From positions 29,682 to 93,681 of the forward strand of contig JBMNCO010000182.1 of NCBI GenBank assembly GCA_049366815.1: DNA of 64,000 nt, written 5' to 3'. The stretch's first letter is position 1. Each line of letters opens with the position of its first letter. This stretch comes from CAYNYM01 sp049366815. Lineage in GTDB: Bacteria > Desulfobacterota > DSM-4660 > Desulfatiglandales > HGW-15. The notes beneath the pieces were generated by a model. It was not told where the DNA came from. It searched no databases and was given only the letters and a program-made list of their open reading frames with translations. This document shows, in pieces, positions 34,236 to 42,936 of the stretch. Made by a program: the position numbers and the translations under genes.

Positions 34236-36414
34236 AAAGGCCTGATATATCCAGGATTAAACCTACCCTTCCATCTCCCATTATGGCGCCGCCTGCTATG
34301 CCTTTTGTGTGTTTGAGGCTTTCACCAAGGCTTTTGATAACCACTTCTTCTTTCCCGAGAAGTTCATCAAGGAGAAGACACCTCTGCTCACCATCGTGTT
34401 CCACGGTTACCACCAGCCCTTCCGAGGGATCGGTTGAATCGCAGGCAATACCGAAGATCCGATCGAGCCTGACCAGAGGTATTAATTTATTCCTGGAAAG
34501 AATGAGTTCCCCCTTGCCTTCCACTGTGGAATACTGTTTTTTATCCGGCCTGAATGATTCCAGGATCGCGAGAGCCGGAATAATATATCTTTCCTTTCCC
34601 ACCCTGACCACCATGCCCTCGATGATGGCAAGGGTAAGGGGTAAGCTGATGACAAACGTCGAACCCTTCCCCCGCTCAGAGTTGATCTCGACCCGGCCCC
34701 TCAATTTTTCGATGGCCTTCTTGACCACATCCATTCCAACACCGCGACCTGAGATATCGGTCACTTTCTTTGCCGTGGAAAAACCGGGCTTGAAGATGAG
34801 ATTGTATATTTCCGTATCTGTGAGCTTTGTTTCATCCGAGATAAGATTTTGTGACCTGGCCTTTTCGAGTATCCTCTCCCTGTCCAATCCACGGCCGTCA
34901 TCGCTTATCTCGATGTTGATGTTCCCTCCCCGGTGGTATGCCGTCAGGAGGATCGTCCCTTTCCTGTCTTTTCCCGCCTTTTCCCTCTCAGCAGGCGTTT
35001 CAAGACCGTGATCGACGGCGTTTCGGATCATATGGACCATGGGTTCATACAATTCATCCACCACGTTTCGGTCGATTTCCGTATCTTCGCCGGACATCTC
35101 CAGAGCCACCTCCTTGCCGGAGTTTTTGGCCAAGTCCCTCACAAGTCGCACCATTTTCTGAAAAGTGCTCTTGACAGGGACCATGCGGAGGGACATGGCG
35201 GTCTTCTGGAGACCGGAAGTAATTTGGGTCAGTTGATTCAGATTATGATACAGTTTCTGATCATTGGCCGATAGGACCCACTGGTTTTGCCTCAGCATGG
35301 CCTGGTTGATGACCAGCTCACCGGTCAGGTCTACCAGATTGTCGAGTTTTTGTGTATCGACCTTGACCTGAAGTTCCATGTGTTTCTTGCTGAACTTTTT
35401 TTGATCCCGCAAGGCGGAGATAACGGCTTTGGATGGGGCCTTCTTTTCTTCCACCAGGATCTTGCCGATCTTTTTGTAGGGCTCTTGCTTCTGAATACTG
35501 AGACCGCTCTCGAGATCCGTCTCGCCGATAGCCCCCATGCCGATAAGGATTTCCCCCAAAGGTTTGTCACCGACCTGCTCCGATCGGGCGTTCATCTCTG
35601 CTATCCGTTCGACGAGAGGCGTAATATCGATCTCGTTGTCCAGAGGGGATCCGTCCTCAAGTCCTCGCTGCACGGCCTCTATCATCCTTTTGAGTGTGTC
35701 CACTGACTCGAGAATGATATCGATGATTGTTCCCTCGACGTTGATTTCTCCGTTTCTGGCCTTGTCCAGCAGGTTTTCAGCACTGTGGGCCAGCTTATTG
35801 ATCTTGTCCAGGTTGAGGAAGCCTGAAACCCCCTTGATAGTATGGAAGGGTCTGAAGATCGCATTGATGGTCTCGATGTCATTGGGGTCCTGTTCCAGAT
35901 CAATAAGGCTGACTTCGATGGTATCCAGATTCTCAAGGGATTCGATAACAAAATCCCCCAGAATTTCCCTGTCCTCTCCGCTCAAGGCCTGGGGCTGAGG
36001 TTCCCCCTGAACTTTGGCTCCAGACTCCGATAGGCCGGTTTGCCCTGTCTCCGGGGTCTTTTCGAGGCCGTCAGCGGCCGCTTTACGGCCAAGCTTTGCC
36101 AAAAGGGGAACCAAATCACCGCCGAATGATTCCCTGTTACAAATCGCCCGGTATATGTTCTGAAGACGGTCAATCCCCTCTTCTATGGGAGACAGATCAT
36201 CGGTCTCTGCCAGGATCACCTTCTCGAGGTATTTCTCCATCGCCAGGGTCAGATCTGCAAAAACGGGCTGGTCGATTCTTTGGCCGTCTTCCTTCAGTTC
36301 AGAAAGGCAGTTCATTACCTTTCCCATGGCGGGAATGTCACCACTTTCCAGAGTAACCACCTCGAGGGCCACCTTTTCAAGATCCTTCCCTGTTTTTTCC
36401 ATCAAATCGGACAT
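34213..36414 (-). CDS. cheA: Chemotaxis histidine kinase CheA
   Basis: 733 residues. Order: an unrecognised helical region 1-140; an Hpt domain with phospho-His191 in FHTIKGVSGFL; a region at 284-340 with two repeats of LGxIL...L..Q type resembling an MshEN domain; the dimerisation helices (about 350-425); the ATPase with HMIRNAVDHG (461-470) and ISDDGRGLD; and a CheW-like domain (about 590-730). The Hpt domain is not at the very N-terminus as in E. coli. It phosphorylates the CheY and CheB proteins encoded in the same operon. No cheW is visible, so coupling must use a CheW encoded elsewhere. Confidence 0.96.
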   Translation of the reverse strand: MSDLMEKTGKDLEKVALEVVTLESGDIPAMGKVMNCLSELKEDGQRIDQPVFADLTLAMEKYLEKVILAETDDLSPIEEGIDRLQNIYRAICNRESFGGDLVPLLAKLGRKAAADGLEKTPETGQTGLSESGAKVQGEPQPQALSGEDREILGDFVIESLENLDTIEVSLIDLEQDPNDIETINAIFRPFHTIKGVSGFLNLDKINKLAHSAENLLDKARNGEINVEGTIIDIILESVDTLKRMIEAVQRGLEDGSPLDNEIDITPLVERIAEMNARSEQVGDKPLGEILIGMGAIGETDLESGLSIQKQEPYKKIGKILVEEKKAPSKAVISALRDQKKFSKKHMELQVKVDTQKLDNLVDLTGELVINQAMLRQNQWVLSANDQKLYHNLNQLTQITSGLQKTAMSLRMVPVKSTFQKMVRLVRDLAKNSGKEVALEMSGEDTEIDRNVVDELYEPMVHMIRNAVDHGLETPAEREKAGKDRKGTILLTAYHRGGNINIEISDDGRGLDRERILEKARSQNLISDETKLTDTEIYNLIFKPGFSTAKKVTDISGRGVGMDVVKKAIEKLRGRVEINSERGKGSTFVISLPLTLAIIEGMVVRVGKERYIIPALAILESFRPDKKQYSTVEGKGELILSRNKLIPLVRLDRIFGIACDSTDPSEGLVVTVEHDGEQRCLLLDELLGKEEVVIKSLGESLKHTKGIAGGAIMGDGRVGLILDISGLFEIAQVH

Positions 36415-36480
36415 CGAATCACACTCTCCTTTTTGAGCTTGCGCTGAAATATATCACGAATGAGAAAATCCGGGCTTCGT

Positions 36481-36861
36481 TTATGCAAAGACCTTCTGGA
36501 GTTTCTCGTTGAATGTTTCCGGGGTGAAAGGCTTTACGATGTAATTGCTGACACCCGATTTAACGGCCTCCACGACATTTTCCTTTTGACCTTCGGCCGT
36601 GACCATAATGAAAGGAATACCCTTGAGGGCGTCATTTCCCCTGACGGCCTTCAATAGATCGAGTCCGGTCATGTTCGGCATGTTCCAGTCCGACACAATC
36701 AGCCCCACCTTTTCCCTCATCAATTCTTCAAGCGCCAGACTGCCGTCTTCGGCTTCAATGATGTCGCTGAAACCGAGTTGCTTAAGTACCCCTTTGACAA
36801 TGCGCCTCATGGTTGCAAAATCGTCAACCACCAAAACCTTGATTGAAGTGTCTATGGGCAT
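36481..36861 (-). CDS. cheY: Chemotaxis response regulator CheY (first in operon)
   Basis: 126 residues from ATG 36861 (GGGAGG upstream). A clean receiver: VVDDFATMRRIVKGVL, phospho-Asp in LIVSDWNMPNMTG, Thr in MVTAEGQKENV and Lys in YIVKPFTPE. SDWNMPNMTGL and the TAEG motif are hallmarks of flagellar-switch CheY. The in-frame extension to 36942 lies beyond the ribosome site and is not used. It sits between cheZ and cheA. Confidence 0.95.
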   Translation of the reverse strand: MPIDTSIKVLVVDDFATMRRIVKGVLKQLGFSDIIEAEDGSLALEELMREKVGLIVSDWNMPNMTGLDLLKAVRGNDALKGIPFIMVTAEGQKENVVEAVKSGVSNYIVKPFTPETFNEKLQKVFA

Positions 36862-36951
36862 TGTGATCCTCCCTGCAGGATGTTGTGCCTGCAAAAATAA
36901 AATTGGTTTCAGAACCGCCCGGCCGTCTCCACAAGGAGACACCCGCGGCTC

Positions 36952-38040
36952 TTAAAGTGTCGCCAGCAGTTCGTCGATGTCACTTTGATCAAGGCCTTCC
37001 CCCTCGTTTTGCGGGCCTTTGAGATCCGACCTGTATGCCTCCACGTCCCTCCGGAGGTCATCGAAGCTCCTGTCGGGGTCTTCTTTGTGTCTCTGGATCT
37101 TTATACCAAAGGATATGATGAGATCGGCGATGCGGATTTCCATGGACTTTACCAAGCGGATGATCCGCTGAATGCGCTGACCGACAAGGTCCTGGAAGTT
37201 GAGAGGTTCCATCATGCTCATGGAGAGACCGGCGATTCTCTTCAGTGCTTCCATCTCCTTGTCCAAGACCGCCATGAACCCGTCTGGAATCCCGTCGGTC
37301 TTGTCATTTCCGGAAACCAGTGCCTTGAGGAGTTCCAGTTGTTTGTTGGCAAGATCGAGCTGTTCTTCATTGATGTCCATGATTTTCATGGTGCTGGATT
37401 CCAGGGTCTGGTTGATCCCCTCCAGGTGGTAGCTGGCCTCAGGAATGTCTTTCTCAGCAATGTCCACCAGTTCCGGGTTCAATCTGCTCTGCAGGTCCTT
37501 GCGAAATTCGATCAGTTCTTGGGCGATCTCCTTGATCTTTCCTGAGAACTCGACTGTCAGGGCCTCAAAAAATTCCCCGTTTTTCAGCTTTTTTATCATG
37601 GCCCTCAGTTCCATCAGTTCCAGCATTGAAGGGCCGGCTGCATCGCTCACTTCATGGATTCCCACCCCGGTGAGGGTTTCCAAAGAAATCATTTCAGGGC
37701 TGGCATGTTTATGCCTCCTGCATTGATACGCACGTCCCGTCACATCCATTCCTGAAATCAGGTCGTCAGGGCGCTGTTGCACATTGAAGAGGAGACGATA
37801 TTCACCCACGTTGTAGGCGGCCCCCGACCTGTGGACAACGAAATAGGGCTTGATGTCGTTTTCCCCGCTCCACACCTCCACGGGATATATTCGGCCATCG
37901 AATTCAAGAAAGACTCCCGGTTCTTTTTCAAGGGATACCATTTTCACTTCAGAACTTTTGATAATCTGTAGGATATCCTCGGTATCAAAGGCGACCGACT
38001 CCTTGTCACCGTTTAGGTGGCTCATGATCACAGAGGGCAT
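36952..38040 (-). CDS. CheZ-like CheY-P phosphatase with N-terminal extension
   Basis: 362 residues from ATG 38040 (AGGAGA upstream). The C-terminal half is CheZ: a long helical hairpin (about 190-330) with NFQDLVGQRIQRIIRLVKS carrying the catalytic Gln, and a tail LDQSDIDELLATL that matches the CheY-binding peptide. The N-terminal ~150 residues contain strands and a Cys-rich turn (YQCRRHKHASPEM) that I cannot place. CheZ dephosphorylates CheY-P to end the signal. First gene of the operon, behind a sigma-54 promoter. The extended reading to 38127 is rejected. Confidence 0.88.
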   Translation of the reverse strand: MPSVIMSHLNGDKESVAFDTEDILQIIKSSEVKMVSLEKEPGVFLEFDGRIYPVEVWSGENDIKPYFVVHRSGAAYNVGEYRLLFNVQQRPDDLISGMDVTGRAYQCRRHKHASPEMISLETLTGVGIHEVSDAAGPSMLELMELRAMIKKLKNGEFFEALTVEFSGKIKEIAQELIEFRKDLQSRLNPELVDIAEKDIPEASYHLEGINQTLESSTMKIMDINEEQLDLANKQLELLKALVSGNDKTDGIPDGFMAVLDKEMEALKRIAGLSMSMMEPLNFQDLVGQRIQRIIRLVKSMEIRIADLIISFGIKIQRHKEDPDRSFDDLRRDVEAYRSDLKGPQNEGEGLDQSDIDELLATL

Positions 38041-38172
38041 TAATTTTATCTCCTGTCTGGGTTCTGTTTTCCGGGGAAAATCGGCTTGACACATTTCTCT
38101 GCGCCGTTTTTCAGTGCACATATTCAAACCGATTCCCGGTATCAGGGCTCATAACCGAGCAAGTGTAATCGA

Positions 38173-38188
38173 AGCAAATTGTATACCA
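38173..38188 (-). promoter_or_regulatory. Sigma-54 promoter of the che operon
   Basis: Minus-strand TGGTATACAATTTGCT, with TGG and TTGCT blocks at RpoN spacing. The start near 38161 gives a leader of about 120 nt to cheZ. Repeat A copy 1 begins at the next base upstream, so activator sites would fall inside or beyond the repeat. Confidence 0.6.
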
Positions 38189-38404
38189 ATGGAAAAGACG
38201 AACATGTCCGGGGCGGCGTAAGCGGACGGCGGACCTATGTCAGGTGCTATCAGGCCTTGATTTTCATGGTTTTTCCCGGGTGGTGCTCCGTCCGCCTGAA
38301 ACCTGGTTCCTATGCGGACATCCGGGCACCGATTTTTCGTCTTTGAAAAGAGACGCCCATGGTCCCTCCTTAATGGGGTAATTTTCGAAAGGCTGAAGTG
38401 TTAC
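38189..38404 (+). repeat. Repeat family A, copy 1 (216 bp)
   Basis: Aligns without gaps to 46046-46261 with about 11 differences in 216 bp (about 95% identity). Internal complementary stretches (GCGGACGG / CCGTCCGC) suggest an RNA or DNA hairpin. Read on the minus strand it has GGAGGGACC before an ATG, but the small reading frame stops after 16 codons here. It lacks the extra left inverted repeat seen at copy 2. Confidence 0.85.
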
Positions 38405-38473
38405 GTTTTTTTATATTCCAGGGTATCCTCGTCCATTTTTTTGTATCGGAATCCCAACCTGTTTTCTTGATAA

Positions 38474-38986
38474 TTATCTATCGCCTTCATAGGGATGCCA
38501 GTCACTTTTCCTGAGCCTCTCCACCTTGATAACGGCGACCTCATTCGTGCCGGTGTCAAACACGATTTTTCTTCCCTTCTCACCGCCCACGTCTTCCGAG
38601 ACGATACCAACCCCCTTTTTCCTCAAAACCTTCCTGGCAATCCTGATATTGTCCCGGCCGACATCCAGGTGGGAGATCTCTGCATTGTAGGCCCCTCCAA
38701 ATATCTGTGCCTCCATGTTCCTCACTTTGGAACCATCATTGATCAACATCACAATAAGGGCTAATGTAGCCACATTACCGTATCGGGCCGTAGCCGCCTC
38801 TGACTCCATGATTGTCGGCAGCAGGAAATGGTTCATACCTCCCATCTTACGTTTTCGGTCATAAATGCAGACCGAAACACAAGAACCCAGAACTGTGGAT
38901 ATAGCGGTGGGCTTGTCTGCGACCAAGATATACCCCGGCTTAAGGTAATAGTTGGTTGGAACCGGGATGTTGGACTCATTCAACAT
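38474..38986 (-). CDS. CheD-like chemoreceptor deamidase (second copy)
   Basis: 170 residues. Catalytic Cys in STVLGSCVSVCIYD, His in GGMNHFLLP, and IFGGAYNA in the later strand. Clearly a paralogue and not a duplicate of the other CheD, and with a more usual CheD length and N-terminus (LKPGYILVADKPTAI). It stands alone on the minus strand, about 430 bp upstream of cheZ with repeat A between, so it is probably a separate unit. A weak RpoN-like site lies at 39205-39220. Confidence 0.92.
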   Translation of the reverse strand: MLNESNIPVPTNYYLKPGYILVADKPTAISTVLGSCVSVCIYDRKRKMGGMNHFLLPTIMESEAATARYGNVATLALIVMLINDGSKVRNMEAQIFGGAYNAEISHLDVGRDNIRIARKVLRKKGVGIVSEDVGGEKGRKIVFDTGTNEVAVIKVERLRKSDWHPYEGDR

Positions 38987-39691
38987 AAATAGTGCTCCGG
39001 AGGAATAATTTACGTTTGGCTTGGGATCGCGCTGAAGCCGGCGATTTCTCCCGATATGACCCAGCCTTTTAATGCCATTTTCGTGCCGGGAGACCTTCAG
39101 GCTTCATAAAGATACCCCCACACCGACAGATACGGACAATCCGCCGTCCATTCGAATCAGCGCGGCTTTTGAAGATGAAAATAAAATTCTTCCGACTGGC
39201 GCCCTGCAATAATCGAACCCAGGTTGCCCCCCCCGGAGTCATGGGGCATCATGCCGGATGAGCGATGGATAAGGTCATTCCATTGACATTTATAGTCGTA
39301 AATTTGACGAGCCGATCATTCGTCTTATTGACGACCGGCCGGGAATGAAGAAGGCCGGCCGGAGGAAGGCTGCGGGGGAGATATCTCCCCTGATCGTCAT
39401 CACTTCATTGTTTCAAAATGGCCGTGATCGCGTCTAGAGTATTTACAAGCGCGGTCTACCAACCTATGATGTTCTCGACGACATCCGCTGGTTCGAGCCA
39501 TCTCGTAACAGGCAGGGTGCTGAACAAGCATGGGAAAGGGTGGCGTATATGCGGCGAAAATTTTTGGGATGTGAGAGAGTTCGGAGATTGTTGTAAGTGT
39601 CCCGTGAATCATCCCGCCAACCTGGTGAGAAAGACATCGGCATTTTCGTGAATCTTTCCACTGCATATCCCCGGACCGAGGGAAAGTGAAT
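38987..39691. other. Intergenic region between divergent cheD2 and trmJ
   Basis: 705 bp without a supported gene; the overlapping short frames at 39400-39723 and 39418-39651 have no family and no ribosome site. Visible structures: a hairpin CCGGCC/GGCCGG at about 39335-39358, a perfect 16-bp palindrome GGGGAGATATCTCCCC at 39375-39390, and a weak minus-strand RpoN-like site GGGTTCGATTATTGCA at 39205-39220. No tRNA or known RNA is recognised. Confidence 0.5.
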
Positions 39692-40456
39692 ATGGGTGAG
39701 GTGAATCTCGATAATATCGCCATTGTTTTAGTGGAACCTCAAATTCCTGAAAATATAGGATCTGTCGCCAGGTCAATGAAAAACATGGGGATCAGCCGTC
39801 TCCTGCTCGTCAATCCGAAAAATTTTGATCCGGCACGTGTCCTCAAAATGGCTACAGGCAGCTCTGTTGATATCGTGAACGCCATGGAGGTTTATCACGA
39901 TCTCCTGGAGGCTATCGGATCTCTTCAGTACGTGGTGGGCACAACCGCCAGACTGGGAGTTCATCGTCCGGCACTGACGCTTCCCAGACGACTCGCCGGT
40001 CACCTTGGTCCCATATCCCGGAAAAACAGGGTGGGCCTCATGTTCGGCCCCGAAGACCGTGGTCTTTCCAATGCACAGCTCCGTTACTGCCACACCATCG
40101 CCACCATCCCCACGGCTGATTTTTCCTCACTGAACCTCGCCCAGGCCGTAATGATCCTCTGTTACGAGATATTTCTCTCCGCCAAAGAACCAGGGTCGGA
40201 AACCCCACCCCGACTGGCGAACAAGTTTGAACTGGAAGGTATGTATGATCACCTCAAGGACGTGCTCATGAAGATCGGATTTATCAACCCACAGAATCCT
40301 GAGCATTGGATGCTCAATATCCGGAGATTTTTGTCGCGCTACCCCTTGAGGGCCAGAGAGGTAAGGGTCATCAGGGGCATATGCCGGCAGATCGATTGGT
40401 ATTCAGGACAAATCGGGAGGGTTCAGGCTATAAAGGGGGATCAGGATACACACTAG
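39692..40456 (+). CDS. trmJ: tRNA (cytidine/uridine-2'-O)-methyltransferase, TrmJ-type SPOUT enzyme
   Basis: 254 residues from ATG 39692 (GAGGGA 8 nt upstream). SPOUT knot motifs are all present: VEPQIPENIGSVARSMKNMG, LMFGPEDRGLSN and IPTADFSSLNLAQAVMIL. TrmJ methylates the ribose at position 32 of certain tRNAs using SAM. The C-terminal ~80 residues form the helical extension that separates TrmJ from the shorter TrmL. A GTG six bases earlier is an alternative start. Stands alone. Confidence 0.92.
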   Translation: MGEVNLDNIAIVLVEPQIPENIGSVARSMKNMGISRLLLVNPKNFDPARVLKMATGSSVDIVNAMEVYHDLLEAIGSLQYVVGTTARLGVHRPALTLPRRLAGHLGPISRKNRVGLMFGPEDRGLSNAQLRYCHTIATIPTADFSSLNLAQAVMILCYEIFLSAKEPGSETPPRLANKFELEGMYDHLKDVLMKIGFINPQNPEHWMLNIRRFLSRYPLRAREVRVIRGICRQIDWYSGQIGRVQAIKGDQDTH

Positions 40457-40620
40457 ATATTCTTGAATCATCGTCATGAATATATTAATGTAAGGCGCTT
40501 GAAAAAACATCGCGTTGTCTTTTCCCTGATGCCCCGTACAGGTTCCTGATGCCACCTGCACTGCATGGTGGGATGCTTTCTCTGAGTTGACCTTTTCTTT
40601 GAGTTTCGGGAGAGTTTTCC

Positions 40621-41106
40621 ATGGAGGATGAAAGAATATTAGAAAGCAAGAAGATCCTGATTGTCGATGACGAACCCGACATATTGGAAATGCTGGAAGA
40701 ATTGCTCTTCATGTGTGAGGTGGTCAGCGCGACCAGCTTTCAAGAAGCCAAGAAAGAGCTGGAAACACGGCATTTCGATATCGCGATTCTGGATATCATG
40801 GGTGTCGGTGGTTATCAGTTGCTGGAGATAGCCAACGAAAAAGAGATCCCCGCGGTCATGCTCACGGCCCATGCCTTGAGCCCGGAAGATACCGTCAAGT
40901 CCTTCAAGGGAGGGGCGGCTTCCTATGTCCCGAAGGACCGCATGGTCGATATCCAGGACTACCTCGCCGACATATTGAAGGCCCCCAGAAAAGGGAAAAA
41001 CGCGCGGTGGCTCTGGCTGAAAAAATTGGGGAGCTATTATGATAAGAAGTTCGGTCCTGACTGGAAAAGAAGTGACGAAAAATTCTGGGAAAAATTCGTA
41101 AAGTAG
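40621..41106 (+). CDS. Response regulator with short basic C-terminal tail
   Basis: 161 residues. Receiver domain with ILIVDDEPDILEM, phospho-Asp in IAILDIMGVGG, Thr in MLTAHALS and Lys in YVPKDRM. The last 35 residues are rich in Lys and Trp (ARWLWLKKLGSYYDKKFG) and do not match a known output domain. The PKDR replaces the usual KP after the active-site Lys. Stand-alone, with no kinase next to it. Confidence 0.85.
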   Translation: MEDERILESKKILIVDDEPDILEMLEELLFMCEVVSATSFQEAKKELETRHFDIAILDIMGVGGYQLLEIANEKEIPAVMLTAHALSPEDTVKSFKGGAASYVPKDRMVDIQDYLADILKAPRKGKNARWLWLKKLGSYYDKKFGPDWKRSDEKFWEKFVK

Positions 41107-41267
41107 TGGGGAAAAGGTATGGCCTGACACGCTCCCTCCCTATCATTTACCGCCCAATCCGGTGGGACGAAGAGGTCGAAGACATGCGTCCGACGGTGCT
41201 GACAATGTTGATGATGGGATCGTCCTGAACTGTCATGTCCCGCTCCTCCATCCACTAAGGTTAAAAT

Positions 41268-42932
41268 ATGATCCTCGGACTCGACGTCGGTGGCACCCAA
41301 ACAGATTCGGTCCTCATCAGCGATGGTGAGGTCATCTATGAAAACAAAACCTCCACCGGAGATGATCTGCTTGAAACCCTGAGAAATGCCATTGAAAAGA
41401 TGGTTGCGGAAGTGGACCCTGGACAAATCGAGAGGATGTCCTTCTCCACGACCATGGCCACCAATGCCATTGTGCAGGATCGGCTCGCAAAGGCCGGCAT
41501 GATCGTCACCGCAGGCCCCGGAATGGATCCAGTCTCGTTCTCCGTCGGCCCGGGCTTTGAGATCGTGGAGGGCTGTCTTGACCACCGGGGTTTTGAAGTG
41601 ATGCCTCTTGACATGAAGTCCGTCATAGCGGCCGCCCGGCGCATCAGGGATGAAGATATCAAGTATGCGGGAATCGTCGGCAAATTTTCGGTGAGGAATC
41701 CCGCCCACGAAATCAAGATCTCGGAATGGATTGACGGCGATTTTTCCTATCTTTTTCTCGGACACCAGGTATCCGGTGCCCTGAATTTTCCCCGCCGCAT
41801 TACAACAACCTATCTCAACGCAGCCCTGGGTGGACTTCACCACAGTTTTGCATCGTCCCTGATTCAGATTCTGGACGAAAAGGGCCTGATTGCCCCCCGG
41901 TATCTGCTGAAACCCGACGGAGGGACGGTGGGGCTTGAGCAGACTATGAATGCGCCCGCCAGGACCGCACAGTCCGGCCCGGCGGCCAGTGTGATGGGCG
42001 CTCTGGCACTGGACGGGTGCCGGGACACGGCCCTGGTCCTGGATATCGGGGGGACCACAACAGACATCTCGATCATTCTTGCGGGTGTGCCGCTTCTGGA
42101 GCCGTTCGGTATCAGGCTGGGGCCCTTTCAGACCCTCATTCGATCGCTTTTGACCTACTCCGTCGGCATCGGCGGGGACAGCGAAATACAGATCGGCGCA
42201 GACGGCGACCTTATGATCGGACCTTTGCGCCAGGGCCCTCCCCGGGCCTTTGGCGGGGTCTCTCCCACGCCCACTGATGCTATGGTGGTCCTGGGCATGC
42301 TCGAGGCGGGAGACAGGAAGGCCGCCACCCAGGCTATGGAGGAACTGGGAGCCTCACTGAGTCTGGACGCCGCGGGTTGCGCAAGACGCGTCCTGGAGCA
42401 CACAGGAGAAATCATCGCCGATTCGGCAAAAGCCTTTGTCGAGCACATCAACACCCGGCCGGTTTATACGATCCGTGAAGTACTCCACCAGGAAGAGATT
42501 CGGCCCGACGCCGCCGTCATCATAGGTGGTCCTGCACCGCATCTGGCGGAATATGTGGGCAGGGCCCTGGGGCTCCCCCATCGGGTGCCGCCCCACTCCG
42601 GCGTGGCGAACGCCGTCGGGGCCGCTGTGGCGAGGGTCACCTCCGAGGTCACCCTTCAGGCGGATACGGAAAGGGGTACCGTCGTCATACCCGAGGCCGA
42701 CCTTTGTAAAAATATCTACGGGCGGTTCAATGACGAGGACGCCCTTCAACTGGCCAAAAAGGAATTGCAGAGACTGATGGCCGAAGGGGGTGTCAACCCC
42801 CACGATCTTGAGATATCCGTCATGGAGCGGCAGGTTTTCAACATGATCCGGGGATTTTCCAAAACAGGACAAAATATCCGCTTGAAGCTCGGTGTAGTAC
42901 CGGGAATCATTCCCGAATGGAAAAGGAAGTGA
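41268..42932 (+). CDS. Hydantoinase/oxoprolinase family protein (HyuA-like)
   Basis: 554 residues. ASKHA-type ATPase fold: N-terminal ILGLDVGGTQTDSVLI, a second phosphate motif ALVLDIGGTTTDIS near residue 255, and PAHLAEYVGRALGLPH-like adenosine region near 425. Related enzymes hydrolyse hydantoins, 5-oxoproline or activate carboxylation of ketones with ATP. At 554 residues it is shorter than many HyuA proteins (about 680), and no HyuB follows. It is 4 bp upstream of an HDAC-like gene, an unusual partner. Substrate unknown. Confidence 0.88.
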   Translation: MILGLDVGGTQTDSVLISDGEVIYENKTSTGDDLLETLRNAIEKMVAEVDPGQIERMSFSTTMATNAIVQDRLAKAGMIVTAGPGMDPVSFSVGPGFEIVEGCLDHRGFEVMPLDMKSVIAAARRIRDEDIKYAGIVGKFSVRNPAHEIKISEWIDGDFSYLFLGHQVSGALNFPRRITTTYLNAALGGLHHSFASSLIQILDEKGLIAPRYLLKPDGGTVGLEQTMNAPARTAQSGPAASVMGALALDGCRDTALVLDIGGTTTDISIILAGVPLLEPFGIRLGPFQTLIRSLLTYSVGIGGDSEIQIGADGDLMIGPLRQGPPRAFGGVSPTPTDAMVVLGMLEAGDRKAATQAMEELGASLSLDAAGCARRVLEHTGEIIADSAKAFVEHINTRPVYTIREVLHQEEIRPDAAVIIGGPAPHLAEYVGRALGLPHRVPPHSGVANAVGAAVARVTSEVTLQADTERGTVVIPEADLCKNIYGRFNDEDALQLAKKELQRLMAEGGVNPHDLEISVMERQVFNMIRGFSKTGQNIRLKLGVVPGIIPEWKRK

Positions 42933-42936
42933 AAAG

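Noticed and set aside
39375..39390. Perfect 16-bp palindrome GGGGAGATATCTCCCC as an operator
   Set aside because: Isolated, about 300 bp from the nearest start codon, with no second copy; noted only within the region entry.
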